Of a stretch of DNA of 64,000 bases, positions 35,952 to 49,814 are shown in pieces. The position numbers and the translations under genes were made by a program. The stretch is from Argopecten irradians (Eukaryota > Mollusca > Bivalvia > Pectinida > Pectinidae). Where the stretch lies: positions 48,938,086 through 49,002,085 of the forward strand of contig NC_091135.1 in the NCBI RefSeq assembly GCF_041381155.1, read 5' to 3'. Under the pieces are notes generated by a model that saw only the letters and a list, made by a program, of their open reading frames with translations, did not search any database and was not told the DNA's origin. Position 1 is the first letter of the stretch; every line of letters begins with the position of its first letter.

Positions 35952-38900
35952 TCAACCGAATGTCTGAGGATGGTATTTATCAAACATTTGTGTTTTGTTT
36001 ACCTTCCCCTCATAAGGACTGGATATATTCTTATTACCACAGCTCTGAACACGATTCACACTGCATAAAACCTCATCACTTTCAAGGAACTGATCAAAAT
36101 GCAGTTTTATTGCAACTCCAGCTGCTAAGATGGCTACAAAAATCATTATCAAAATAAGCCTATATACAAAAGTTCTTTTCCCATTCTGATTTTTGTTATC
36201 TTTTTGTTGTGAGTCTTGGTTCTGGGTGCCTGATAACGAGGATTGTTTGCCATTGGGAAGTTCAATGTATTCGTCGTTTGACAAGACTCCATAGTTCTTT
36301 GATTTCCCTCCATTGGCAAGAAAATCTTCATCTATCAGCCTGGCCTTACTACCACTTAGATCATTCATTGTGATAACAGGGAAATTATCTGGAGAAACAA
36401 AATATGTCAATTATTTGTACTAATAACAAAATTAAGGTAAAGTTGCAGCAAGAACAGATTTTATTATACATCGTTGCTTGTAAACTGAAATAGAAAAATG
36501 TATATTCATGAATTAATTCAATTCAATATTTTTAACAAATAATGCGGCACCATAAATCGTTTACGGTTTGCAAAAATAATTTTTTTGTTTGCGTGCAAGG
36601 ATAGTCGATCGAGATTTCAATGTTAAACTACAGACAACATATTTTTGTTATCATAATCGCTGTTGAACAAAAGTTCGTGAAATTAGGGTCGCTTGTAGAG
36701 AGTATTTCAGGTAACAACGTGATTGCCATTTCTCACGAACAAAATATTTTAAAGTTCCTATATTTCAATATCATTTTCTAGTTATGAAGTTATTGATATG
36801 TGTATTAATGTATCTGAGTTCTGCATCATACTCACCAGATGGTACTTCGCCATCCGTCACTCCACTACGATTTTGAGCCTATGTAAAAGACCAATAGAAT
36901 TGGGAATAAAAAACATAATTCACTGCTGTTTCTAATGTGTTGCGATTAACAGTAACTTCAGCAAAATTTGTAAAACGCGATAACATGATAATAATTATTT
37001 GTATTTTCAGTCATTAACTGTCTTACATTTTTTGCCTCCTTTTCCCAATCGGTACGGAAGATTTTGAAGAAGTAGGCAATGGCCTGTAGGGCACTACTGA
37101 CTATTACTCCCCACCATGCACCTACAAAACAATACAAAACCATATCGGAAATATATATCAAGATTAATATAATACCGGTGTTAGATTAATAAAATAAACA
37201 AATACTATGTTTTGGTTGTTTAAATCGAGCATTTACACAAAGAGTACTTAAATTGAAAATAAAGATGATTTGAAGATTAAAGTTGTGTAAGTAAATCGGA
37301 CATTGTTATGTACTGTATTAGAAATTAATACTAAGAATACAGATCTCAAGATATAACGCTAGAAAAAAAGTTGTGTTCATATCAAATATTACTTACCATA
37401 TACTCCTATATCTGTCAGTAACAGCACCGGTATACACAGTGGAAGGGCCACCACATAGTATGATATAAAATTGGTGACAGCTCCAAATATTTGATTACCC
37501 ACACCTCGGATGACACCACAAAGAGCTCCCTAAAATTATTGATGTAATTAAAATATGAGACAAAACAATTCCGGAAAACAAATTCATTTTGTAGCGAGTA
37601 AGTTTCGCGTTTGCCTGCTTAATGAGTTCTCGCGATTTAGATTGGCTCTTCTTTACCTGTATTTCAGTGTGAATTTATTTTCGCATTTCTTATCGGCCGC
37701 AAATTAATTCATACGGTAACTTTTGGTTAACTTGAATTAAACTTTTACAAATATATCCGTATTTAAAAAATACTATGTAATCTGGAATATGTCGTTAATT
37801 CAAATTGGTGTTACATTATATCATGCTTATAATATGGTGAAACATATTATTGGCTAAAGGCATATATGTGTTTACGTACCTGTGCGCAGTTGAACAATTC
37901 GAACAACGCCGACACCATGAGCAACTTGGATGCAAGATCAACAACTGCTCTGAAAACAGACCAGTTTTGTTACACATCCAGCGTTTTATTGTTGTTGTAT
38001 TCGCTCATTTGCTATAAATCTTACAATTTCTTTTCAAAACTCTTATTTGAAACATATGAAATAAACTAAGAAATAAAAGACAATGATGTAAAATAGATAT
38101 TTGGCGTATACATGGCATTGAGATGTATCTCCACGAAAAACTTACGAGTCGTCCGTGAAGATCAGAGGCATAATCCTATTTACAGCTAAAGTCAGGAGGG
38201 CGATGATAATTGAGGCTATAACTAAAAACAATATTGGAATTGAATGCAACAACTAATATTTGATAATAAAGCCAATAGTTACACACTCATCGATAGCAAT
38301 TATTCAACTATTAGACTATATAGCTAAGATAGCCAAGAGAACCATATGTAAACTGGAATTGATACTAGTAGCATGTACATTGACGTTCTTGCAAGCTATA
38401 TCTTGATTAACTTTACAGTTAACACAATGTCTCTTTATATTAAAGTTATGTGTTGTTTGTCTTCGTATACGCGAAGTTTGATGCTATTTGAAAACCCAGA
38501 AGAAATGAAGCCGCAAGAGCGCTAGCATTGTTTGCTTTCTAAAAAAATAGTAACCGCGACCTTAACCCGATCGACCTTGACCCGATCACCTTGAAATTCA
38601 AACTTGTCCTCGATATTTTGGTTATATATGCTACAGTGAATTTGGTTGATGATCAATGAGCAAATGAAATTGTGAAATCGCTGGCATTGTTTTTTTTCTT
38701 CAACCACAGTAATAGTAAGTTTAGCCTTGAACGATAACTCCCTAAGTTTCGGACTTGTTCATGTTATTTAGATTAACTAGACACAAGTTTGGTGATGAAC
38801 TATTCAGAAATGAATACGTGGATGAAAACTAGACGAAAACTAGGAACTAATGACCCGAAGAATGACATACATGATAACATGATAGCGACCCTTGCAGCAG

Positions 38901-41900
38901 TTGCTGCCTTCTTTGGTTCGTTGGCCCCTAGATGGTTCCCCACACAAACACTGCTAGCCACGGACAGACCAAGTGGAATCTGAAACATGAAATGAAGATG
39001 ATGCGTTTATGTTATATGATACTGTGCATCTAAGTGGAAAATCAGGATTTCAATATATATGCAAATGTATTGATATAAAAACTTGTAGTCTTAGGTAGAA
39101 ATGTGATTTTTCAGTAAAAAATTGACGGATTTTTCATCTATCGAGACATACACTTTTTCTTTAGCTCTTCTTTAACTCATAAATTAAATCAAGAGTCAAG
39201 GTTCATATTTTGTGATATATTTAAAGATGCTCCACCGCTGACAAATGGTATTTTTCACTATCAAAAACAGGAGCAGACGATTTAGTATTTTTCTTCAGTT
39301 ACAAAAGTTACTTACTTTACACCATTACCACCATTGAAAAGTTTGAGCTTCTAATTTTACTTCAAGTTAAAAGTATGAAAAATTATTAATTGCATCCCGA
39401 AAAAAATCTGTTTCACTATATCCTATATAGAATAAAGTACTGATTGCGCGTGCACCAAAGGCGAAACAAATTTTATATTATTTTTTTTGTTATAATTAGA
39501 CGTATATATATATACACACGATTAAACACCAATTGTTGTTCAAATGATGAATATCACTTATGCTCTGTCGGCGGTGGAGCATCTTTAAATGTTAATGGCG
39601 CTTCATTGTAAGATATGATACGATTTGCTATTTACTATTACATTGGATGCCACTGGCTACTCTCACCATGAATGCCAATGCTGCTGCGTTGTAGGCTATT
39701 GTGTGACTGGCAAGGGGCACTACTCCAAGAGTACCTATGAAAAACATTTAAAAACTGATAATGATAATGAACTATAAAAACAATCCACTATATATTTAGT
39801 TAATTGTATTTATATAACGACAGCAATCAATATACTATGGCTGCATTGTAGCCGGTGTGCAAAACCATTGAGAAAATGACAAGATCTAAACTAAACATAC
39901 ATTGCATATAAAATCAACCTAAAAATAGGTAAATTGACATTGATTATCAGATCATATTTATAAAACTATTTAATACAAACCAACTATGAAGAACAATATT
40001 TCAAATGTCCACCATTCCAAGCAGACCATGAAGAGACCGGGTAACGCCAACGAGAAGAATAAACCCCACTCATCGAAGCACTCCATAGTCCAACCTTAAA
40101 TAAAATATACAGGATATCGACAGTATGAAGACATAAACATTACAAAACGTTACAAAGTGATAGTATATCTTTGAATAAATAATATGAATAGAATAAAACA
40201 TATAAATAATATTATGAACTAATATGCAGAGCAAAATTGGCAGAAGGGAAACCTTACTAACAGCGAGAAAACTCTAATAGTAGTTTGACATTAACAGCAA
40301 TGTGATTTACCTCCCCACGTGTCTGTGTATCGGCGCCTAATAACTATGTACAGTACAGTGAGGAGAACGATCAGCCACTGGGTAAGAGCCACAGAGAGAG
40401 CCGCACCCCTGTAAACATAAAACACTGTAGTGTTCTAAACCAAAAATTCCATCGGTTATAACCAGAATAAGGGCGATAAATCAGCCAAGTTCGTAACCAT
40501 AATTAGACAGTCTTGACAGAAGTGGGTTTTTATTTTGTATTTTAAATCATAGGTATGGCCTTTTTAAAATCTACTTATTAGATTTTGTCGGTGGAGTAGC
40601 GTCTAATTCCTGGAAAACTCCAACTCAGACCACTTACATATTTTGAATTTCTGTTTGATATCCATTCCAACTGAGAACTTCTGTCAAGAATTGGTGAATG
40701 TTCGACACTAGCCAGATTTTCAGGCTTGTTGTAGAAATACAGTTCATTTAATGTTCATTTACTTTTTACACAAGCGTTAAATCAATTTATAAATTACTTT
40801 CCCAAGAACTATTAACTTACATAATTCCAAAGTGCAGTCCACTCAAAAACAAGGCATGGAGTCCAAGGTTGATAAGGTTTGTCACGATGGCAATAATCAT
40901 ACTCGGCATCACAATACTCTGTCATACAATCAACGAGAGGAGAGACGTAAAGTGGATAAAACTTGTGTAATATTTTTTGAGTACATTTTTTATGTCACTA
41001 GTTTAACATACCCTAGAGCGATGGAACAGGAAAATATGACAGAAACAAAGAAGTGACGTTAGGATTAGAGGACGACGGGACAAATTTGACGCGCAAAATA
41101 AAATGAATAAAATGATAATAAATTTTTTTCTTATAGTTGTTTCTGTAACGAGCAGCACTCATGTTTAAGATCCTATAAAGATTTTATAATACTTCAGTGG
41201 AGAAAAGATTATAAGTTCCAGCAAACATACAAGAAAACAATTTTATGTTAAGATTATGAAATAGTTTTTTTCTTATAATTTACTTTCAAATGCAACTTAC
41301 ATACTGATATACGTACCTGTGACTGTAAATACTTCGCTAAAACAATGGCAATAACCTGACCCTGCAAAAAGGAGAAAGTGTAGTAAATTTTGAAAGCACC
41401 AGAAATTAATTTCCTTAGATTTATACTATCAGGTCAGGAAATGATTCCATTTCGTGGAATTTCCGTGGCATAAGTCATCATCTGTCAATAGTTTAGTGAA
41501 ATGTCAGGTCATAAGACACTTATAGTTATATAATATTCATCCATCAATTCAATCTGTTGTTAATTGACTTACTGGTAGAGCTGCTATGTAGACAACTGCG
41601 TATTTCCCTGCTTGTCTGAAATAGCAACAATTGTCGTACCGTTACATAACGTGTATCGAATATGTTTATTGAAATACCTGGTATGATGAAACCAAAAACA
41701 ACCCTAGGCGTTCAGACATATTTGTCGATAACGAACCTTACAAATATCCAATGGTAGAATAAGTAATAATTTTTATTGCATCATATTTGATCTATATAAC
41801 TGTTTGAATTATAAATTAACGAAGCCTAGATCTACCTTGCTACGAGATTGTTCTGTCCTAGAACAATGAGGAGATGTTCTGTATTCATTAGTACTGCCCA

Positions 41901-44900
41901 GCACGGTAACCCACACAGTACCATAATGATGAGGCCTGAAACAGGAATCCGTAGTACCTCAACAAGGATATATTACACATAAACAGGAAACAGCGCTTCT
42001 GATAGCAGTAAACGGTACACTTAGCACAACCAAAACGATCAATTGGATTTCGTCTTCCTGATTGTGAAGCTGGAACTTTATGGCCTGGAGAATACAACTG
42101 ACGGTTCTGCCTAAATATGTTGTTTTTATTTAAGTGACAAATCATATTTCTATACATTTAAATTGTATTCCCTATACTATTCTATCGTAAATCGAGTCCA
42201 ATATTCTAGATGTTTACTCCCATAAAATGTTTACAGGTCAACATCGAAATGAACCAGACGGATCAAGACAAATAGAGTTTATTAATTTTTTTATCAATAT
42301 TCTATCGTTCCATGTACTACCAAATATTTTACCACTGATTAATCACAAATTATTGAATTCATTCTTTGTAATACTATATTTCAAAACTGAAATGGCTGGA
42401 TTCATTTCATATGCCACCATACATTATAATTATACATGTGTTTTGAAGGAGATTCTTTCGTATTTATATTCATAATAGAAGGTATATCAAAACATTTGTA
42501 GACTGAGTATTCGGTTAGCATGTGTTATGTTTAACTATCGGATTCTCCGGCCTCAGGCTTTAGTTCAACATAACATAATTGTCATGTTGACCTCAAACTC
42601 AGTCAACCAATGTATAATGTTTTTGGAGCGGACATATCAGTATCATTATGTCTATAGAAATGCAAATTCAAACGTACTTCTTTGCAATATTACCCCTACA
42701 CGGAACTTGTTTGTACTTCCGAATGTCTGCAATGGAAATGAAAGAATAATATACAGATGTATATAAACAAATCAAGTGGAACACTCTCACTATCTCAATA
42801 CCCTGTATATCTATGAGAAACCTTATTCAAAGGAGAATGCTATGTAATAATTAAAGTAAATTGACAGTCTTCATATTATATTATGGCACAAAAAATGAAC
42901 ACGTCATGCCAAAAGTGCCTTGCTTTTGAAAAGCTACGTAACCGTCTTTTCATTATCCAAATAGGGGGAGAGAGCTGATAAGATATGCCATCTTCTTATT
43001 TAACTTATTGCGGTTACATATGGACCGGTGTCGCTCCTTGAATAAACACAAGCTGGATTGCAATACAAGGCTTTCCGTATGGCAAGTCAATTTGGCATCG
43101 TTCGAAATAGAATGTCGACCTTGTCTTTCATGTTATTACATATTCATGTATCAGATATCGTATAATATATGATATATTTCATATTTTATATACTTTGGTG
43201 AAACAGACTATGGACATTCTTCTTGCAATACACATTAAGTAACTTGTCACAAACCATGGTAATATCACACTACCTATATCTCTAAATGTGCCCTTAAGTG
43301 AATTACACTGTATACGGGAACTAACCGTAAAGTTACATTTGTTTATTAATGGGTACTGCGTCAATAACGGCTAGAACTGCACCGTCATATAATAAACACA
43401 AAAAGACGGGTGCACGTATCATTTGTATTGTAAATTTAACCGACGTGTGATATATCTTTACCTGTGCGAACAGTGTGTCACATGCTGAGCCTAAACCCAT
43501 CATCACTGAATTTCCAGTCACGTTTATAATCTATCAAAAAAGTGAAAAAAAATCAAGTCTTTCATAGATTTACATGAAATTTATCGATGCATAACATGCA
43601 TAATTTGAATTTTTTCTGTACATCTGACATCGATAACAATGTAGGTTTATTATTTTGTACTGGTACAAAACATTATACATTTCCGCATGATCTGCACCAT
43701 TCTTGTATATTTAAATGTTTATATTTATTTCTTCCACAACAGGCGTATAATATCAATGCCTGATGTTAACACCACTGACACCATCAATTACTCATTACAA
43801 TTGTTCAGATTTTTTTATACCAAACTAAGTCCTACGACATATGGAATTTATTCCAACTTGTAAAACATTTTAAAAAGTTATAAAACTTTTAATAGTAATT
43901 AACTGGTGATAAATAAATTACATATTCAACAAGTACTCGTTGTGTAACCTCAATGTCTGATACTATCGTAGTTGCCAATGCCACTCCGTCCAGAGTCTCC
44001 TTGCCGAGGTGACCACAGAACGTCAGACTAACGAGTAGCACGAGAAACTGAAGCAGCTGTGTGACCGCCTAAGTAAGGACAGAAAAAAAATGTTGTATTA
44101 CAGAGTTAGCTTCTCATTGTATATAGGTATGAGTGAACTGAAGAGGGCCAAATTGTAAACTAGACGAATAGTATGTAACCATGTCTAAAAAGAACATAAT
44201 ACTATAATTACATATATATGCAGTGGCGTAGGAAGATGAAACGTAATGGGGGGGCAAAGGTCCTCAATATTTTGTAACCCCCCCCCCCCCCGCCGCCGCA
44301 CCTACAGGAGGAGATTAATTCAACTCCCAACCATATATGTTTTATGTACATTTTTCATATATCAGTAAATTTAATCCTTGTACACATTTATAGACAGTGG
44401 GGTCGCTATAAAAGGATATTAACGAATACGCAAATTGGCCAGATTAGCGTGTGAGCGCCGAAGGCGCGAGATTCTAGTGTTTTAGGTGTCTGAGGGTGAC
44501 CCCCGGAAAAAATATAGTAATTTAGAATGGCTGAGATGAGTTTTACAATGTATTCTGATGATTTTGCGAGCGCCCGAAAGCGCGGGATTTTGGTGTTTGG
44601 GGGATCCGGGGCCTCCTCTAGGAAAAATATTACGATTTAGAATAGCTTAAATGAGATTTGATGAATTTGCGAGCGCCCGAAAGCGCGAGATTTTGGTGTT
44701 TGGGGGATCCGGGTGTCTACCCCCGGAAAAAAAATACGGTTTAGAATGGCTGAGATGAGTTTTACGATGTATTTTAATGATTATAAAGCGTTCTTAACAT
44801 GGTAATTTTTCTATTTAAAGCTGCTTGCATTTAGAAATGATAATTGTGTCGTCAAAACATTATGCAACCCTACTCGATCTGAATACACCGGCTTCACACC

Positions 44901-45917
44901 ATCGGCACATGGTTGTGTAACATAAAAAATGAATTAATATTGTCTCGCTAAGACATAAACAAATTGATCTTTTAAGAGAATTTTTTAGGTAGTACATAAA
45001 ATCCTGTGTATTGAATTTTGACTAGGCCTATTTAAGGTTTGACATTATGTGCTTGAACGTTTTAGGAAATACGCCGCGCAGCGGAAAATTTTCTAGAATG
45101 AAGTACGAAAAATGTGCAGGAGGGACCCTTTTTTCTTTCAAATAAACAGTTTTAGAAAATTGCAGTCGGCGAAAATGGGGGGGGGGGGGGGGCAAAAAGA
45201 CATGTTTGCCCCCCGTCCTGGGGAACGGGGGGCAGTTGTTGTCCCCCCCCCCCCCCCCCCCCCCCCCCCGCTTCCTACGCCCCTGATATGTACCCTTAGA
45301 TAGATTCTAAAAGCGTGGTTAGTTGGACACACATTATTATAACAGCACATTATCATTATGACCTTAAACATTGTGCTCACGCTGTTTTATTGGATTGGTT
45401 TGTTGGTGTACCAGGTTTTGGACGTTAAGAAGAACATGTAATGTTATAATCCATATACAGTATTGTGAGCCGGGTCCAGTTAAAGATGCTACACCGCCGA
45501 CAGAGCATAAATGATATTCATTATTTGAACAATAATTGGTGTTAAATCGTGTGTATATATATGTATGTGTGCGTGTGTGTCTAATTAACACAAACAAAAT
45601 ATTATATAAAATAATTATATGCTTTTGGTGCATGCGCAATCAGCACTTCATTCCATATAGGGCATTGTGCCATGGGATTTTTTATTTTTCAAATTTTCAT
45701 CGTAAAGTAAAATAAGATACTCAAACTTTTCAATGGAGGTAATGGTGTAAAGTAAATAACTTAAAATAAATGAATATGTAAATAGACAAACTTGTTTTGT
45801 ACTCACCACAGCCCATGCAATTCCCAACTGCGACTTTAACTCGCTTTTAAATCCATCTTTACATAATGCAGGGCAGCATTTCACACATTTCTCGGTATTT
45901 TGTTCGTTTTCCTCCAT
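35952..45917 (-). CDS. MATE family multidrug and toxin extrusion transporter (SLC47-like), 18 exons
   Basis: Minus-strand exons: 45917-45807, 44068-43964, 43530-43462, 42726-42678, 41935-41836, 41615-41573, 41361-41317, 40918-40821, 40408-40311, 40094-39981, 39734-39667, 38979-38871, 38215-38146, 37949-37880, 37529-37397, 37121-37027, 36878-36836, 36388-35952. All have GT/AG borders and consistent phases, giving 618 residues. The family pattern is clear: FCGHLGK, NVTG..GLGSACDTLFAQ, VGVILQRS, LPCW, ASSVCVGNHLGA, GVIRGVGNQ. The protein is an H+/organic cation antiporter of the plasma membrane with ~12 core helices and an extra C-terminal helix (LILIMIFVAILAAGVA). Glu residues matching human MATE1 E273 and E278 (LEWWTFE) and E389 (LFEL) are kept; the E300 position is Asn (AYNAA). 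An in-frame upstream ATG at 45992 leaves the start uncertain. Confidence 0.93.
39225..39584. mobile_element. 360-bp MITE with TTAA target duplication, MATE intron
   Basis: TTAA (39221-39224 and 39585-39588) flanks inverted ends AGATGCTCCACCGCTGAC and its complement GTCGGCGGTGGAGCATCT. TTAA duplications are typical of piggyBac and Kolobok elements. Relatives lie at 45484-45770 (reverse, truncated) and 60160-60594, and the 43-bp satellite at 58480-60175 is built from its left end. Confidence 0.85.
44221..45285. mobile_element. hAT-like non-autonomous element with poly-G/poly-C tracts, MATE intron 1
   Basis: The ends CAGTGGCGTAGGAAG and CTTCCTACGCCCCTG are 15-bp inverted repeats with one mismatch. 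ATATG abuts both ends; no full 8-bp duplication is clear. Long homopolymers lie just inside each end. Three imperfect copies of a gcgagcgcccgaaagcgcg / ggtgtttgggggatccggg module lie at about 44450-44745. No transposase is seen. Confidence 0.7.
45484..45770. mobile_element. Truncated TTAA MITE, MATE intron 1
   Basis: It begins TTAA|AGATGCTACACCGCCGAC and follows the reverse complement of 39225-39584 (aataattggtgttaaatcgtg; tttcaatggaggtaatggtgtaaagt) but stops before the other end, about 35 bp from the exon 1 donor. Confidence 0.75.
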
Positions 45918-47774
45918 TTTCAGTTTTAAGAGATGTGATGCACTTGCTAGATATGAAACATGTGCAGAGGACCACCCGTGTCGTCTGTTCAACTCCTATG
46001 TCACGGTATTGGAGGTCTTTATGTTACGGGCGTATTCAGGTAGCTGGTCAGTGATGCGAAACTATGAATTCATTGAAATGCATGACATTGTCTACGGAAT
46101 GAAAGTCTTACAATACACGCATTCTGTTATCTAGTAAATTATTTATGTAATAGTTTCTAACATGCCGACTAGTGTGATATGCTCCCGGGCGTATGTCATT
46201 GTCAACGTCAATAAGAACTGTTACTAAACAACAAAAAGTCCAGTTACATACGCTTATCTTTTGTCTCTTGGAGATTGACTATAAAATCTTAATGTTAAAT
46301 TTCCTAATACGGTAGGAACAAAATATGTTATCTAGATTGGCTGTGAAAATAATAAATTGCATTTGCGAAAAATCTTGGATTGTCATAATCAATCAACAAC
46401 AATAGAAAACACAGAGGCCTGTAAATTGAAAAGATCGTATGCATTATACCTCAGTTTCTAAGTCACTTTTGTAAAGTTATTTAAACATGTATTTTGCCTT
46501 TTTCTTTGAACATCTCTAATGTCTTTTCCAGAAAGGTGAGGTACATTCTAAGGTCCTTTATAGTGTAGTTTGCAATCAATAATTGCTGCTTATTGAGGAA
46601 TCTATGAATGGAAAAATTACATAATTAATTCTTCCTCTTTTATTAGTTAAGCTTCGTCAATTTGATATGCAGTAAAATTGCACTGAACAGTGCACAAACC
46701 ACTCAGTTGTAACTTTGTATTATGTTGAATATAAGCTGAAATTGATTAAACTACATTTTGTATATACATATATATATATATATATATATAAATTCACGTA
46801 TATATATATATATAAATATTCTGACCTGTTATGGGGGATTAGGTACATAGGTCATCTAATCGAGCAACCAATTTTAATGACGTTACTACCACCGATCTTG
46901 CTTAAATATGCCAATGTATATTATCTATAAGTATGTGTGTTCGCATAGTTCACATCCAATAACGCCACTATATACCACTGTAGATTTTGCCTTAGGGAAA
47001 TTATACATTAAGTATCAATTGAAGTTAAATAGGAATAAATTGAAAATTTAACTATTTTTTAATAGGTTTATATGTTGTTTAGAGTGAAAATCGCGTTATT
47101 TAGAAATTAGATTATACAATTACCCCTCTACTTATAACCTATTCAATAGGTTAGCGTTAGCGTTAACAAAACAGTGACCACAGTGTTGTACTTATATATA
47201 AGTATCTGGTGTTTTCGTGTTGCTGTCATAAGCCGTAATGGTATGCGTATTGGAGATATTTCTGAAAGGACTGTTTTTACTTATACTTCAGTTAAGGAGC
47301 CTCGGGGCCAGTTTAATGACATCGCAATAACTCTATCTATCTAGTTAATACTAAGAAGTTTAGGGTATGTGCAGACCAGTAATTGCAATGCCACTTATGG
47401 TCAGCTTGGAAAACAAAACGGTCGCTACTGAATGCCATATCAACGAAGTTTTTATTGGGTAATTAATAAATGTAATTTGTAAAATTCCTATTGTAGTTTT
47501 TTATTGGCTAGGAAAATTCTTAACTTATTCAGTGTCCGCGTGGTTCTTCGTCACTATCGGACAAGACACCGCGCATGTAGAATAGATGTAATTGTGGACA
47601 CTAAGGAATATTTATATTTTTTAAAAAGTACTTTGTGCCACGGCTACGCAGAGATTCTTATTCCCCAGTCTGAATCCATGTCTCATTTAGGCTCTTTGTG
47701 AGTAGATAAGTGGATGGTGAAGAGCTAAATGTCCTATTTACACAGAGAATTAGCCATTGTTACAGTAAATACGC
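45918..47774. other. Upstream flank of the MATE gene, nothing recognised
   Basis: It should hold the MATE 5' UTR and promoter, but no clear core element was found. There is a (TA)n tract at about 46766-46816. No exon is supported. Confidence 0.4.
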
Positions 47775-48008
47775 TTATTCCTCTACTCTATTCCAGTAGA
47801 TACCATTTGTTTGTGTGTCTGATATAATATTGTACTTGTCACGCCAGATTGGAATTAAATTGTACATAACCTCGGGCATAAACAGATCTTTAAGATGGTC
47901 ACATTGTCCAATTTTTGTTCTGCAAGGATCCGCCATGAGATAGAAGACAGGTTCGTTTATATTTGTTGATTGTGATCCCAGATCGCACGTTTTAGCATCG
48001 TAAGGGTC
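47775..48008 (-). CDS. Orphan terminal exon, arylsulfatase C-terminus-like
   Basis: On the minus strand it follows an acceptor (ttattatatag) and is open for 77 codons in phase 0 to TAA. It reads DPYDAKTCDLG..., EPVFYLMADPCRT, CDHLKDLFMPEVMYNLIPIW, ending NGIYWNRVEE. The order (short strand, ADPC, helix, then a final Tyr-Trp segment) resembles the last part of type B-like arylsulfatases (FDIxxDPCE ... LxxRLxxY ... GYW). That is a resemblance by eye, not a proven match. No upstream exons were found up to 49.8 kb, so it may be a gene fragment or the end of a gene with long introns. Coding status is fairly likely; the family is uncertain. Confidence 0.45.
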   Translation of the reverse strand, partial: DPYDAKTCDLGSQSTNINEPVFYLMADPCRTKIGQCDHLKDLFMPEVMYNLIPIWRDKYNIISDTQTNGIYWNRVEE

Positions 48009-49795
48009 CTATATAATAAGAGAAGAGGGACTTTTAAGTATGCAAATTTTCGTTTATTTCACCTTATTTATACTCTATACAATTAGGCCAGATTATAGTT
48101 CAATTGTTTTAATACTACTTTCATCCTAATACAAACAATAAAATAACTATGATATATTGAGATATTAATAAAACTCTAAAACCTAAACTATATATATATA
48201 TGAATGACTCGATTACAATCAGCTATTCAAACGAATTCGTTGACGATGACGAGAAGGGAAAAAAATTATGAGTATTTTAAGACAAAATATGCAACAGTCG
48301 CGAGAATAAATAATATTCATTTGCGTGAAAAACTGTAAATATAAGGATAAGATTTATTAATGATAATGGAGCCCGTGTCAATTCTATGTAACTCGTCGCC
48401 GGGTTTACATTATTAACATGTGCTCCATTATTATAATGCCCTCATAACCTAAAAAAAAAATTATAACTTACCATAGCGCTATGTGATAGGTAATCTACAT
48501 ATATTAGCTAAGTGGTTTTTTATCGGTAACTTACTTGGTCTCAGTTAATGTAATTCTAAACTCCGCCTTTCGGGTGGCTGAGCTACATTATTTTGGGGGT
48601 TTACTGACATAAAATTCCAGGAATAATATTTATTATAATGTCAGGCTGCTGGATCCGGAACTACTTTTCAGACTTGCGGTAGTGTATTACGTATTGCCAG
48701 ATGCTAATGCTAAATACAGGAAGGAGAAAATACGGCAATAACAATTATCAAACTAAATGACAAAAAAAAATCTTTAATTCATGTCAACTTTTCTTACTTC
48801 ATTTTTTATCTTGTATTTATTCCATATTTATTATTTGATCTATTTAATTAAATAATATAGGAATGTGTTGCGTGGCTTTTATCGTGACATCTTAATATCT
48901 TAAAAATAACATCTACTAACCAATGTACACATTGTCCAAAATCCACCATGTTTGATTCTTTTTGTAATAAACTTGAAAGATATCATTGATTTTGCTTCAG
49001 TCGAAGCTAATTAAAATAAGGAGTATATGATGTAAAACTTTGTCGATGTATTAGATGGTGCTATTTTGTGCCAGCTTTATGCGCAATTGTTCTTGATCTT
49101 CATCGTTTTAGTCTTTGTTTATGTGTGCAGTTCCCATTTACCCCAGTCGCTCTTTGCTTTTAGTCCTTGTTCACACTTACATTCAACTTGAAATTCGAGA
49201 ACGAGTATCTTTTCGACTCGTTAGTTATTGGTTGGTGGTGGCATATCTTTAGTCTAAGACTGTATTTGACGCCAATTGTAGAAGCAATGGTACTGACCAC
49301 CGATGTATTCAAATGATTGATATGAGTATTGTTTCCGTCTGCTGTACATACTGTATACAGAGTAGAGGTTGGCTTACACTCAACTGAATGTGGCAGCTTT
49401 TATCATATCTATTCTAATGTCCACTAGACAACTGTGTCAAAGTTTATGAAACACATACGGACTTTCATTGGTCCAAGACTGCCTTCTGCATCTTTGCGTA
49501 AAACACTTAAATGACATTCGTTCGTTTGAAAAGGGTTTCGAAATAAAACTGAATTTATAACATGTAATTTTCCCGAAGATATTTCCATTGATACAATTTA
49601 AAATAAAGCGACATCACTAACTGCCTCATAACAACCTAAAGGACCTACATATTTGTTAGCAGTATGTGATAATATTATCGAAAGAAATATATTACGGATA
49701 ATCAACTTTTATATAGCCAATGTAAATTATAGAAACAAAAAATCATATTGGCTTATGACGTTTTACGTCTTCCATAATTTTTAACCCTTCGATTG
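48009..49795. other. AT-rich intergenic or intronic DNA
   Basis: No exon, repeat end or RNA gene is recognised. If the exon at 47775-48008 belongs to a gene, this would be its last intron. Confidence 0.35.
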
Positions 49796-49814
49796 CCAAC
49801 GCGGCAGAGCGTGC

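Noticed and set aside
41888-42157. Minus-strand 89-codon frame overlapping MATE exon 5
   Set aside because: The true exon is in another frame with correct splice borders; this frame crosses the acceptor and intron.
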